Shown here piece after piece: positions 22,107 to 29,707 of a stretch of DNA of 52,534 nucleotides. Position numbers and translations under genes: made by a program. The notes under the pieces are model-generated. The model saw nothing but the letters and a program-made list of their open reading frames with translations. It did no database searches and was not told where the DNA came from. The stretch's first letter is position 1, and each line of letters opens with the position of its first letter. Origin of the DNA: a virus; IMG/VR virus record IMGVR_UViG_3300034072_000552, positions 1-52,534 of that record; one strand, given 5' to 3'.

Positions 22107-22374
22107 CGTCTTAACTTCAGATCGTGCCCAAAGGTGCGGAAAGTTAAGAACGTTAAGACGAAGTTAAGACGATGAATGCCCAGCAGGCGTGGGGACGTCT
22201 TAACTTTCTTAACGTTCTCGGGTAGTTTTATATTCGCTAGTGTAACGTCATTTACATATACCCCTTATTTAAAGTTAAGAAACATAAGAAAGTTAAGACG
22301 TTGCCAATATTGCTGGAGGTTTGGCGTCTTAACTTAGTGGTGACACGAAGTGGGAAGTTAAGAACGTTAAGACG
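22107..22374. repeat. GTTAAGA repeat array, copy 1 (origin or control region)
   Basis: Gene-free stretch 22015-22434. I count eleven GTTAAGA/TCTTAAC units (starts 22109, 22143, 22152, 22163, 22198, 22207, 22274, 22292, 22327, 22356, 22366), many as pairs nine or eleven bases apart. An AT-rich core at 22245-22298 is identical over 54 bases to 48471-48524, and the flanks are also similar. Likely an iteron-type binding array for an initiator or transcription activator. It lies just upstream of the terminase promoter. Confidence 0.85.
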
Positions 22375-22377
22375 CCG

Positions 22378-22406
22378 TTGCCGCGCCTGTGCTTTGGGCA
22401 TATATT
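22378..22406 (+). promoter_or_regulatory. Predicted late promoter for terminase/virion operon
   Basis: TTGCCG (22378-22383), 17 bases, TATATT (22401-22406), +1 near 22413 and GTG start at 22435. The -35 begins three bases after the last repeat pair of the array, as expected for an activator touching RNA polymerase. Confidence 0.6.
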
Positions 22407-22434
22407 GGCCTCACACGTGACACGGAGGTAGAAA

Positions 22435-22941
22435 GTGATCCCGGGCAATCAATTCTGGAAGGCGAGAAGCCGTCACGGGGCAAAGCCGGTCTTCCCGGTC
22501 GGCGAGGAGGGAGCCGCGAAGCTCCGCGAGGCTTGTGAGGATTATTTCCAGTGGTGTGAGGATAACCCGCTCTTTGAGGAGAAGGCTTTCGCCTATGAGG
22601 GTTGTATCACAACGCACGATAGCCCCCGGGTTCGCGCTTTCACAATCGGCGGGCTTTGCCTCTTCATCGATATCGACGGCGAAACGTGGCGCACGTGGCG
22701 TCATACTCGCCAAGACTTATCTGCGGTCATTTCGTGGGCTGAGGAAACCATCAAACAACAAAAGTTCGCAGCCGCAGCAGCGGGCCTCCTCAACGCTAAC
22801 ATCATCAGCCGCGATCTTGGTTTGGCCGACAAGAGTGAGATCAGCGGTCCCGGCGGCGGTCCTATCGAATCAATCAACAAGGACATGTCGCCTGAAGAGG
22901 CCGCAGACCTATACGCACGCACGAGGGACGGCAACAAGTGA
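22435..22941 (+). CDS. Terminase small subunit / DNA-packaging protein
   Basis: A 168-residue protein resembling P22 gp3-type small terminases: NQFWKARSRHGAKPVF at the N terminus, a helix EACEDYFQWCEDNPLFEE and FTIGGLCLFIDIDGETWRTW. It would recognise the packaging site and load the large terminase. GTG start with GGAGG upstream. Position directly before the large subunit and directly after the repeat array suggests the packaging site may lie here too. Confidence 0.82.
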   Translation: MIPGNQFWKARSRHGAKPVFPVGEEGAAKLREACEDYFQWCEDNPLFEEKAFAYEGCITTHDSPRVRAFTIGGLCLFIDIDGETWRTWRHTRQDLSAVISWAEETIKQQKFAAAAAGLLNANIISRDLGLADKSEISGPGGGPIESINKDMSPEEAADLYARTRDGNK

Positions 22942-23174
22942 AGACCGTTGAGGAGATTGCCGAGGAATTGAGGGGTACGTCTCAAACGCTTTGTCTGGTT
23001 CTTGAGCACAACGACATGGACGGTGCAGATAATGACCCGGCATTTTGCGCTTCCCTAGACGCTCTTGTTTTCTGTTGCGAGCAATGCGAATGGTGGTGTG
23101 AGCAATCCGAGATGGGCGCTCGTGATGATGAACGCTGGATATGCGAAGAATGTACAGCTGAGGAAAATGAATAG
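22938..23174 (+). CDS. Small Cys-rich (zinc-finger-like) protein
   Basis: A 78-residue acidic protein starting at GTG 22938. CCEQCEWWCEQ and CEECTAEE provide two Cys pairs that could form a zinc ribbon. It is inserted between the two terminase subunits with four-base overlap upstream and one-base overlap downstream, so it may assist packaging. No family recognised. Confidence 0.62.
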   Translation: MKTVEEIAEELRGTSQTLCLVLEHNDMDGADNDPAFCASLDALVFCCEQCEWWCEQSEMGARDDERWICEECTAEENE

Positions 23175-24874
23175 TGAACGCCCACGTAGCCGACCTCAAG
23201 GCTGAAACCGCAGCTTGGCCCCCGAACTACACCAAGTTGTTCATGTGGCGTCAGAAGCAGCTGCTCATGTTCCGGTCGAAGCCGGAGATGATCAAGGCCG
23301 CGAAGCTCTACTACACGACCCACCCAGTTGAGTTCATCAACGACTGGGTTGACACCTACGACCCCCGTAACGCGGGCGTGCCGGGGAAGATCACCCGCAT
23401 GCCCTTCATCATGTTCCCGCGTCAGGTCGATCTGACCAACTTCCTTTACGCATGCCTCCACGGCGAAGCGGACGGCTTGATTGAGAAGTGTCGTGACGCC
23501 GGGGCAACGTGGCTATCCGTCGCCGTCTCGGTCCACCTTTGGTTGTTCTATGACGGCATCTCCATCGGCTGGGGCTCCCGCAAGGAGCAGCTGGTGGATA
23601 AGATCGGGGACATGGACAGCATCTTCGAAAAGATCAGGGCTGTCATCCGCAATCTGCCGCCGGATTTCCTCCCTTTGGGCTTCAGTGAGAAGGACCACAT
23701 GACCTACATGAGGGTGCTCAACCCCGAGAACGGGGCGAGCATCACCGGGGAGGCAGGCAACAGCATCGGGCGCGGCGGTCGTAAGCGTATTTACTTCAAG
23801 GACGAAAGCGCGCACTACGAGCGGCCTGACCTGATCGAAGCCGCCTTGGGCGATAACACCCGCGTTCAGATCGATATCAGCTCAGTCAACGGCACAGGCA
23901 ACGTGTTTCACCGCCGCCGGGAGAACGGCGTGGATTGGGAGCCGGGGCAACCGGTCGTCAAGGGCAAGGCCAACGTCTTCGTGTTTGACTGGCGTCATCA
24001 CCCCGAGAAGACGCAAGAGTGGTATGATGAACGCCGACAAAAGGCTGAGGATGAGGGCCTGCTTCACATCTTCGCCCAAGAGGTGGACCGCGACTACAAC
24101 AGCTCCGTCGAAGGCATCATCATCCCGGCGGCTTGGGTTCAGGCCGCTGTAGACGCTCACAAGAAGCTCCAATTCACCGACGATGGCAAGTGGATGGCGG
24201 GGCTAGACGTAGCGGACGGCGGCGGGGACCGGAATGCCCTAGCCCAGCGCAAGGGCGTCGTGCTGAAGGGCGTCAAGGTCTGGGGGCAGGTTGATACCGG
24301 CGTCACGGCGCGGCGCGCTATCCAGTATCTTCATCGCCCCAACGAGACCTCGCTGATGTATGACTGCATCGGGGTCGGCGCTGGGTGTAAGGCTGAGTTC
24401 AACCGCCTCCGGGGTCTGGAGGATAGCGGCGAGACCAACACCACCAAGACGCAGTGGCCGACCGGCTTGCGGGTAGAGCCCTGGAACGCCGGGTTGCCGC
24501 CGCTCTACCCCGAGAAGCGGTTGATCAAGGGTGACAAGGGTTCGCCCCTCATCAAGGATCATTACCTCAATCTCAAGGCCCAAGCTTGGTGGGAGCTGCG
24601 TGCCCGGTTTTGGAAGACATGGCGAGCGATCAACGAGGGCCTGGACATCGACACTGAGGACTTGATCAGCATCGATAGCGCAAGCTTCTCCACGACCGAA
24701 TTGGCGCAGCTCATCAAAGAGTTGAGTCAGGCCACTTCCTCCTTGAGCCCGGGTCGGCTAAAGTTGATGGTGAACAAGACACCGGAGGGGACGCGATCCC
24801 CGAACATGGCAGACGCGGTTGTGATGGCTTACTGGCCGGTCATGAGCCGCTATTCGCTCGACAACGTGGGATGA
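23174..24874 (+). CDS. terL: Terminase large subunit
   Basis: A 566-residue packaging motor. The ATPase domain shows a Walker A-like CRDAGATW (residues 106-113) and Walker B IYFKDES (D210, catalytic E211). The nuclease domain has GLDVADGGGD (D345) and the C-terminal D547 (MADAVVM) of the RNase H-like fold. It cuts concatemers and translocates DNA into the prohead. GTG start. The type resembles terminases of phages that package by headful, consistent with the circular assembly. Confidence 0.92.
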   Translation: MNAHVADLKAETAAWPPNYTKLFMWRQKQLLMFRSKPEMIKAAKLYYTTHPVEFINDWVDTYDPRNAGVPGKITRMPFIMFPRQVDLTNFLYACLHGEADGLIEKCRDAGATWLSVAVSVHLWLFYDGISIGWGSRKEQLVDKIGDMDSIFEKIRAVIRNLPPDFLPLGFSEKDHMTYMRVLNPENGASITGEAGNSIGRGGRKRIYFKDESAHYERPDLIEAALGDNTRVQIDISSVNGTGNVFHRRRENGVDWEPGQPVVKGKANVFVFDWRHHPEKTQEWYDERRQKAEDEGLLHIFAQEVDRDYNSSVEGIIIPAAWVQAAVDAHKKLQFTDDGKWMAGLDVADGGGDRNALAQRKGVVLKGVKVWGQVDTGVTARRAIQYLHRPNETSLMYDCIGVGAGCKAEFNRLRGLEDSGETNTTKTQWPTGLRVEPWNAGLPPLYPEKRLIKGDKGSPLIKDHYLNLKAQAWWELRARFWKTWRAINEGLDIDTEDLISIDSASFSTTELAQLIKELSQATSSLSPGRLKLMVNKTPEGTRSPNMADAVVMAYWPVMSRYSLDNVG

Positions 24875-24878
24875 CCGC

Positions 24879-26729
24879 ATGACAACCCTTCCGACCTCTG
24901 ACAGCCTTCGCTCACTCATAACCGGGATGGGTGATCCGAATGTCGACAAGTCCGCAGCCGTGTTCTACGGAAACCTGATCCTCAGCGACAACCAGCTTCA
25001 CAACGCCTACCGCAACACGTGGTTGGCGAAGAAGATTGTCAATATCCCGGCGCTGGACGCTCTGCGCAAGTGGAGGGATTGGCAGGCTGAGCAGACCCAG
25101 ATCACGCTGATCGAAAAGGAGGAGCAGAGGCTTGGCCTCAAGCAGAAGCTGCTCCAGTGTAAGACGTTGGCCCGTCTTTGGGGCGGCGCGGTTATCTTCA
25201 TCGGCGACGGCACGAACGCTTCCCAGCCCTTCTATCCCGAGAAGGTAGGGAAGGGGGGCCTGAAGTATCTCACCGTGATGAGCCGCCGGGAAATGATCGC
25301 CAATGAGCTTCAGATCGATCCCGAAAGCGAGCAATACGGCTGGCCGATTGACTACACCATCAGCAACGGACGGCAGTTCACGACCATTCACCCCTCCCGC
25401 TTGGTGATCCAGATCGGCGATCCGCTCCCCGATCCGTGGAACCCTATCGGCTCGGTCACTTCGACCGGCTGGGGCGATAGCGTGCTTCAGTCCGTCTACA
25501 CTGCCGTGTCGAATGCCGATAGCACAGCAGCGAACGTCGCAAGTCTTGTATTCGAAGCCAACGTGGACGTGTACAAGATCGATGAGCTCATGGAGCACAT
25601 GTCCTCCGCTCCGTATCGCCAAAAGCTGCTTGATCGCTTCTCGCTCGCCAATATCGGCAAGTCGGTCAGCAAGGCCCTCATCGTGGACAAGGACGAGGAG
25701 TATGACCGCAAGCAGATCAACTTCTCCAATCTCCCAGACGTCATTCAGCAGTTCTTGATACTGGTGTCAGGTGCGTCGGATATCCCACTCACCCGGCTCA
25801 TCGGTCAGTCGCCCTCAGGTCTGAACTCGACCGGCGAGCACGACATGAAGAACTACTTCGACCGGATCACATCAGCCCAGACGCTCGAAATCCAGCCTGC
25901 CCTGTTCAAGCTCGATGAGGCCCTCATCCGGTCTGCTTTGGGCTCGCGTCCCGATGAGATTTTCTACTCTTGGGCTCCTCTGGAGCAGATGAGCGAGAAG
26001 GAGAAGGCCGAAATCGGCAAGATCAAGGTGGAGGCCGCTGCCGCGATTGTCAACACCGGGCTCTTCATGCAGGAGGAGCTTCGCAAGGTTGTCGGCAACC
26101 AGCTCGTGGAAGATGGCTTTTACCCCGGCTTGGCCGACCTCCTCAAGGAGAATGGAGACAAGCTGCCTGAATTCGACCTTGAACGCCGGTCGCAGGAAGC
26201 CTCAGTCAAGGCTCTTGAGAACCCCCAGCCCAAGACGCCGGTCACTGACGCTACCCCGCGCACTCTCTACCTGCGCCGTGATGTCGTCAACGCCGACGAG
26301 ATCATCAAATGGTACAAGGATCAGGGTGTTCAGGACGTTTACGCCCCGGAGAGCATGCACGTCACTATCGTCTACACCAAGACGCCGGTTGACTGGATGA
26401 AGATGGGCCAGCCTTGGGAAGCGCGCCTTGAAATACCGGACGGAGGCCCAAGGATCAACGAGAAGTTTGGTGATCAGGGCGACGTTCTGGTGCTGTTGTT
26501 CGCCTCCAACGAGCTTCAGTGGCGTCATATGTGCGCCAAGGAGCTTGGGGCAACGAGCGATTATCCAGAATACCAGCCGCACATCTCAATCAGCCTGCGC
26601 GGGGGCGAGCTTGACCTGATCAACCTCAAGCCGTGGCAGGGACCGATTGTCCTGGGTCCCGAAATCTATGAGGAAATCGCAACCGGCGACTGGCGCGAGA
26701 AGGTGACGACCGATGGCAGTGATGCGTAA
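24879..26729 (+). CDS. Portal (DUF1073) fused to Acb1-like 2H phosphoesterase
   Basis: A 616-residue protein. Residues ~1-440 are a DUF1073 portal (NAYRNTWLAKKIVNIPALD, RLWGGAVIFIGDG, PLTRLIGQSPSGLNSTGEHD), the dodecameric ring through which DNA enters the head. Residues ~465-605 are a 2H phosphoesterase with both catalytic motifs: H494-V-T496 (MHVTIVY) and H568-I-S570 (QPHISIS). This domain matches T4 Acb1, which cleaves cyclic di- and trinucleotides and so disarms CBASS defence; databases already name some DUF1073 proteins as Acb1 family. The linker at ~440-462 is rich in Glu, Pro and Thr. Whether the domain stays on the portal or is cleaved off cannot be seen. Confidence 0.85.
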   Translation: MTTLPTSDSLRSLITGMGDPNVDKSAAVFYGNLILSDNQLHNAYRNTWLAKKIVNIPALDALRKWRDWQAEQTQITLIEKEEQRLGLKQKLLQCKTLARLWGGAVIFIGDGTNASQPFYPEKVGKGGLKYLTVMSRREMIANELQIDPESEQYGWPIDYTISNGRQFTTIHPSRLVIQIGDPLPDPWNPIGSVTSTGWGDSVLQSVYTAVSNADSTAANVASLVFEANVDVYKIDELMEHMSSAPYRQKLLDRFSLANIGKSVSKALIVDKDEEYDRKQINFSNLPDVIQQFLILVSGASDIPLTRLIGQSPSGLNSTGEHDMKNYFDRITSAQTLEIQPALFKLDEALIRSALGSRPDEIFYSWAPLEQMSEKEKAEIGKIKVEAAAAIVNTGLFMQEELRKVVGNQLVEDGFYPGLADLLKENGDKLPEFDLERRSQEASVKALENPQPKTPVTDATPRTLYLRRDVVNADEIIKWYKDQGVQDVYAPESMHVTIVYTKTPVDWMKMGQPWEARLEIPDGGPRINEKFGDQGDVLVLLFASNELQWRHMCAKELGATSDYPEYQPHISISLRGGELDLINLKPWQGPIVLGPEIYEEIATGDWREKVTTDGSDA

Positions 26730-26898
26730 GAGGCCCTTGGATCAGGCAGTGCTGGAGAACGCCCCGGAGGTAATCCGCCGGGACTTCGCCAAGCTGCGCT
26801 CTCCTTCCGTCCCACCAGAAAAGCCTTTCCCTCGTGATGTTTTCAACCCTATGGATATTCATTGGAGCGCGGTCGGCGATCCGACCCCGAGACACTAG
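26713..26898 (+). CDS. Small hypothetical virion-region protein
   Basis: A 61-residue protein (MAVMRKRPLDQAVLENAPEV...) overlapping the portal by 17 bases. Basic N terminus and Pro-rich C terminus (SPSVPPEKPFP). No family recognised. Confidence 0.58.
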   Translation: MAVMRKRPLDQAVLENAPEVIRRDFAKLRSPSVPPEKPFPRDVFNPMDIHWSAVGDPTPRH

Positions 26899-26907
26899 GA
26901 GCCAGCA

Positions 26908-27321
26908 ATGTCTTATGCCAAGAAAAACGACACTCTTGTTTATACGGATAGCGCCGGCAACCCTCGCGCTGCGGCTGTTACGGTAGCCCTGACGCCCGAT
27001 GGAGGCTCTATCGGGGAAAAGAAGCAGTACACCATGCTCGCAAATGCTACCGAGACGGGCGCTCAAGTCGGTCCAATCGCCGGAGGGGACTATGTCTGGC
27101 GTTGCGAGGCTTCGAATTGGAATGGGGCGACGGCTACCCTTCAGTATCTTGGCCTTGACGGCGTCACTTGGTTCCCGGTTCGGAACGCAGCCAACACGGC
27201 TGACGTCGCCCTGACAGCCAACGGTCAGGTCTCGCTTGGAGTGGCTCAAGGGTCTATCCTGCGAGTTGCGATCAGCGTTGCCGCGCCGGTCGCAATGAAC
27301 TCTGTCTTGGGCGGTCTGTGA
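26908..27321 (+). CDS. Putative head fibre/decoration protein
   Basis: A 137-residue, Ala/Thr/Gly-rich, all-beta protein (NWNGATATLQYLGLDGVTWF, ALTANGQVSLGVAQGSIL) that looks like a virion surface or head-fibre protein. It lies between the portal and an SGNH hydrolase, with which it probably forms one displayed unit. Assignment is by composition and position. Confidence 0.55.
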   Translation: MSYAKKNDTLVYTDSAGNPRAAAVTVALTPDGGSIGEKKQYTMLANATETGAQVGPIAGGDYVWRCEASNWNGATATLQYLGLDGVTWFPVRNAANTADVALTANGQVSLGVAQGSILRVAISVAAPVAMNSVLGGL

Positions 27322-27322
27322 T

Positions 27323-28699
27323 ATGGTTTCACGAGCTATTCTCAATAACTGGCCTTTGGTGCCGCCGTCCGGGTTCAACATGTTGTTGAACGGCTTCAGT
27401 CGCCTGAAAGCTAAGCTTGCCGTTGGAGCGAATGCCGTTATCTTCGTTAATGGGGACAGCACGGCGTATTCCGAATACGGACCTTATTACAAGTTTGCCG
27501 TGATGCTCGGCAACTTGTACAACGCCACTGTGATCGTTCATCGCTGGGCTGAGTGGACCGGTGCTGCGGCAAACGGCCCAAAGGAATATAGCGCGCCGGT
27601 CGTGCTACGTGCTGGTAGTTCTCAGGTTGTTGAGTTGTTTCTTGCTGCTCTCCCGGGGCAGGTCATCGGCTGTATGTTTGAATCGTCTCGCAAGCAGAAG
27701 GCGATTGACGCTATCCCGACCCCAGACGTGGCGATCACTCACCACGGTCATAACATGATCTCGTTCGAAACGCCGGGTTCTGACATTTCTATCGGTCGCG
27801 GTCTGTTTTGGGCCGGTATCGGGATGATCAGCTGGCAGTGGGAGGGCGTGGCGCAAGTAATCACGACCCAGAACCCGCTGAGAGACGACACGACATACAG
27901 CAAGTTGTACAATTCGATCACGGGTGTTGCTGCTGTATTTCCGTCTATCACGATGGTTGATACCAACAAGAAGTTTACTGACGCAAATAAAAATGCAAGT
28001 CTTTACAGGGATAACGTTCACCCCTCAGACACATCTGGAAATTCGTCCGGGGCTCAGCTTCAAGCTGACGCCCTCATGGTCGAATTTAATCGTGCCCGGG
28101 TAGGAGAATTTTCAACTGAAAGCTGGATGGAGCTTCCGATTGGCTCTAATCTGTTTGTTAACGGAGACTTGTCGAATTGGACAGGTTCCACTCCGGCAAA
28201 CTTCTCGAATGTTGCTGGCAACGTGACTTCGAAGGATTTCGACCCCGCCAACATATTCCCCGGTTCAGGGGCCTCGTATTCTGCGAAAGTCGCCCCACCG
28301 GCGGCTAACGGTCAATTTGCGAAGTTGAGCAACTCATTCGACGCCACTGAAAGAGCGTCTATGTCTGGCAAGTCTGTGACGGCAATCATGTTGGTTAAAG
28401 CTAACCCCCTTCAGAAGATGCCAGTTACCTCTTTCGTGACGCTATCGCTAGGAAGCCTGAGAACGTTCACAGGCGGTGGTCTTTTGTGGGATCAGCAATC
28501 GGGGAAGAACGTTGGCGGTTGGATGCCAATCGTTTACGCGGGATTACCTTGCGACGCTAACAACTCTGACGCCAATTCAAAGTTTGCGCTGAGCCCAGCG
28601 TTCGGGGGCGCGGCTCCTCCAACTTTGGACCCGGCGTGGCTTCAGAGGGCGGTCATCATTGAAGGCTCGGTTCCTCGCCTCGGTTTGGTTCGTCCTTGA
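27323..28699 (+). CDS. SGNH/GDSL-type hydrolase in capsid gene block
   Basis: A 458-residue protein. The N-terminal ~240 residues are an SGNH hydrolase: nucleophile block VNGDSTAYS (S46), HHGHN as block III, and DNVH (D230, H233) as the Asp-His pair. The remaining ~215 residues are beta-rich (LFVNGDLSNWTGSTPANF...), like carbohydrate-binding jelly rolls. Such enzymes remove acetyl or acyl groups from polysaccharides. Being encoded amid head genes and after a putative head-fibre gene, it may decorate the capsid and process host capsule or exopolysaccharide. No other enzyme of this kind is in the tail region. Confidence 0.78.
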   Translation: MVSRAILNNWPLVPPSGFNMLLNGFSRLKAKLAVGANAVIFVNGDSTAYSEYGPYYKFAVMLGNLYNATVIVHRWAEWTGAAANGPKEYSAPVVLRAGSSQVVELFLAALPGQVIGCMFESSRKQKAIDAIPTPDVAITHHGHNMISFETPGSDISIGRGLFWAGIGMISWQWEGVAQVITTQNPLRDDTTYSKLYNSITGVAAVFPSITMVDTNKKFTDANKNASLYRDNVHPSDTSGNSSGAQLQADALMVEFNRARVGEFSTESWMELPIGSNLFVNGDLSNWTGSTPANFSNVAGNVTSKDFDPANIFPGSGASYSAKVAPPAANGQFAKLSNSFDATERASMSGKSVTAIMLVKANPLQKMPVTSFVTLSLGSLRTFTGGGLLWDQQSGKNVGGWMPIVYAGLPCDANNSDANSKFALSPAFGGAAPPTLDPAWLQRAVIIEGSVPRLGLVRP

Positions 28700-28715
28700 A
28701 ATTGAAAGTCTTCGA

Positions 28716-29528
28716 ATGTTCAGCTGCGACGCGATCCAACCACAGTCCTACCGACTGGCCAGCATGGTCCGGGGTCGTCGCCCCGGGTCCGTGGCGTTGG
28801 TCCCCGTCATTCCGGTCCCTCTGGGCTTTGAACGGAGCTACCTTGCCCAATTGCGGGCTCTTGAGCAGACCATAGCCCAAGGCATCCGGGATATCATCGT
28901 TCCGAAATATGAGACCAAGTTGGTGACCGACGCCGACGAAGACAGCTTCAACGCCTTCCGTCTTCTTGTTGGGGCTATGGTTCGCAGCGTCTCGCAGCAG
29001 GTCGGCGAGCTTTTGAAGCTGGAAGGCCGTCGCCACACCAAGGCGTGGATGGGATCGGCGCGGCGCGCTTTCAGCGTAGACCTGAGCAGCGTTATCGCGG
29101 ATGAGGACCTTGAGTCATACCTTGAAGCGGCGGCTCTGCGCAACGCCTCCCTGATCCGGGGCTTGGCAGACGATATCATGAAGCGGGTCGCCACCGAGAC
29201 GACTAACGCTCTGATTGGCGGCAAGTCGGCGGCAGAGCTCAAGACGATCCTAAAGCGCCAGCTTGAAATTGGGGACGCCCGGGCTCGCCTCATAGCCTGG
29301 GATCAGACGGGCAAGCTCACGGCTGATCTCAACCGCATTCGACATGAACAGGCCGGGATTGACGAATACATCTGGCGCACCAGTCAAGATGAGCGTGTGC
29401 GCCCCCGGCACCGCGATTTGGAAGGCAAGCAATACAAATACGGGGAGCCGACCGGCGCAGAGGAGGGATTGCCCCCTGGGCAACCCATTCAGTGTCGTTG
29501 TATTGCTCAAGGCGTAGTGAGGTTTTGA
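28716..29528 (+). CDS. MuF-like minor head (morphogenesis) protein
   Basis: A 270-residue protein whose C terminus carries the Mu gpF-like signature: YIWRTSQDERVRPRHRDLEG and LPPGQPIQCRCIAQ. It binds the portal and is ejected or placed at the head vertex in related phages. I chose ATG 28716; a TTG at 28659 overlapping the hydrolase gene is possible. The N-terminal half is helical. Confidence 0.82.
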   Translation: MFSCDAIQPQSYRLASMVRGRRPGSVALVPVIPVPLGFERSYLAQLRALEQTIAQGIRDIIVPKYETKLVTDADEDSFNAFRLLVGAMVRSVSQQVGELLKLEGRRHTKAWMGSARRAFSVDLSSVIADEDLESYLEAAALRNASLIRGLADDIMKRVATETTNALIGGKSAAELKTILKRQLEIGDARARLIAWDQTGKLTADLNRIRHEQAGIDEYIWRTSQDERVRPRHRDLEGKQYKYGEPTGAEEGLPPGQPIQCRCIAQGVVRF

Positions 29529-29707
29529 TGGCTTGTAGATGCGCAGAACGCAAAGCAGCAATTGTTGAAGCAGTCAAGAGGCCATCAACAGCCTTGACCG
29601 CCGCCACGTTTGTCGCTAAAACAGGAGCCCAAGACGTTGTCGCCGTTACCGCTCAAGGAACGAAACGTGTTTTGGATTACCTCCAGAGAAGGGGGCTGAG
29701 GAGCTGA
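29528..29707 (+). CDS. Small hypothetical protein
   Basis: A 59-residue protein (MACRCAERKAAIVEAVKRPS...) with an N-terminal CRC and a helical, Ala/Val-rich body. It starts one base inside the MuF stop and ends at the first base of the protease/scaffold gene. Function unknown. Confidence 0.58.
   Translation: MACRCAERKAAIVEAVKRPSTALTAATFVAKTGAQDVVAVTAQGTKRVLDYLQRRGLRS

Noticed and set aside
22107-22374. GTTAAGA array as a CRISPR-like or transposon repeat
   Set aside because: Units are short, occur on both strands with irregular spacing and lack spacers or a transposase; a binding-site array fits better.
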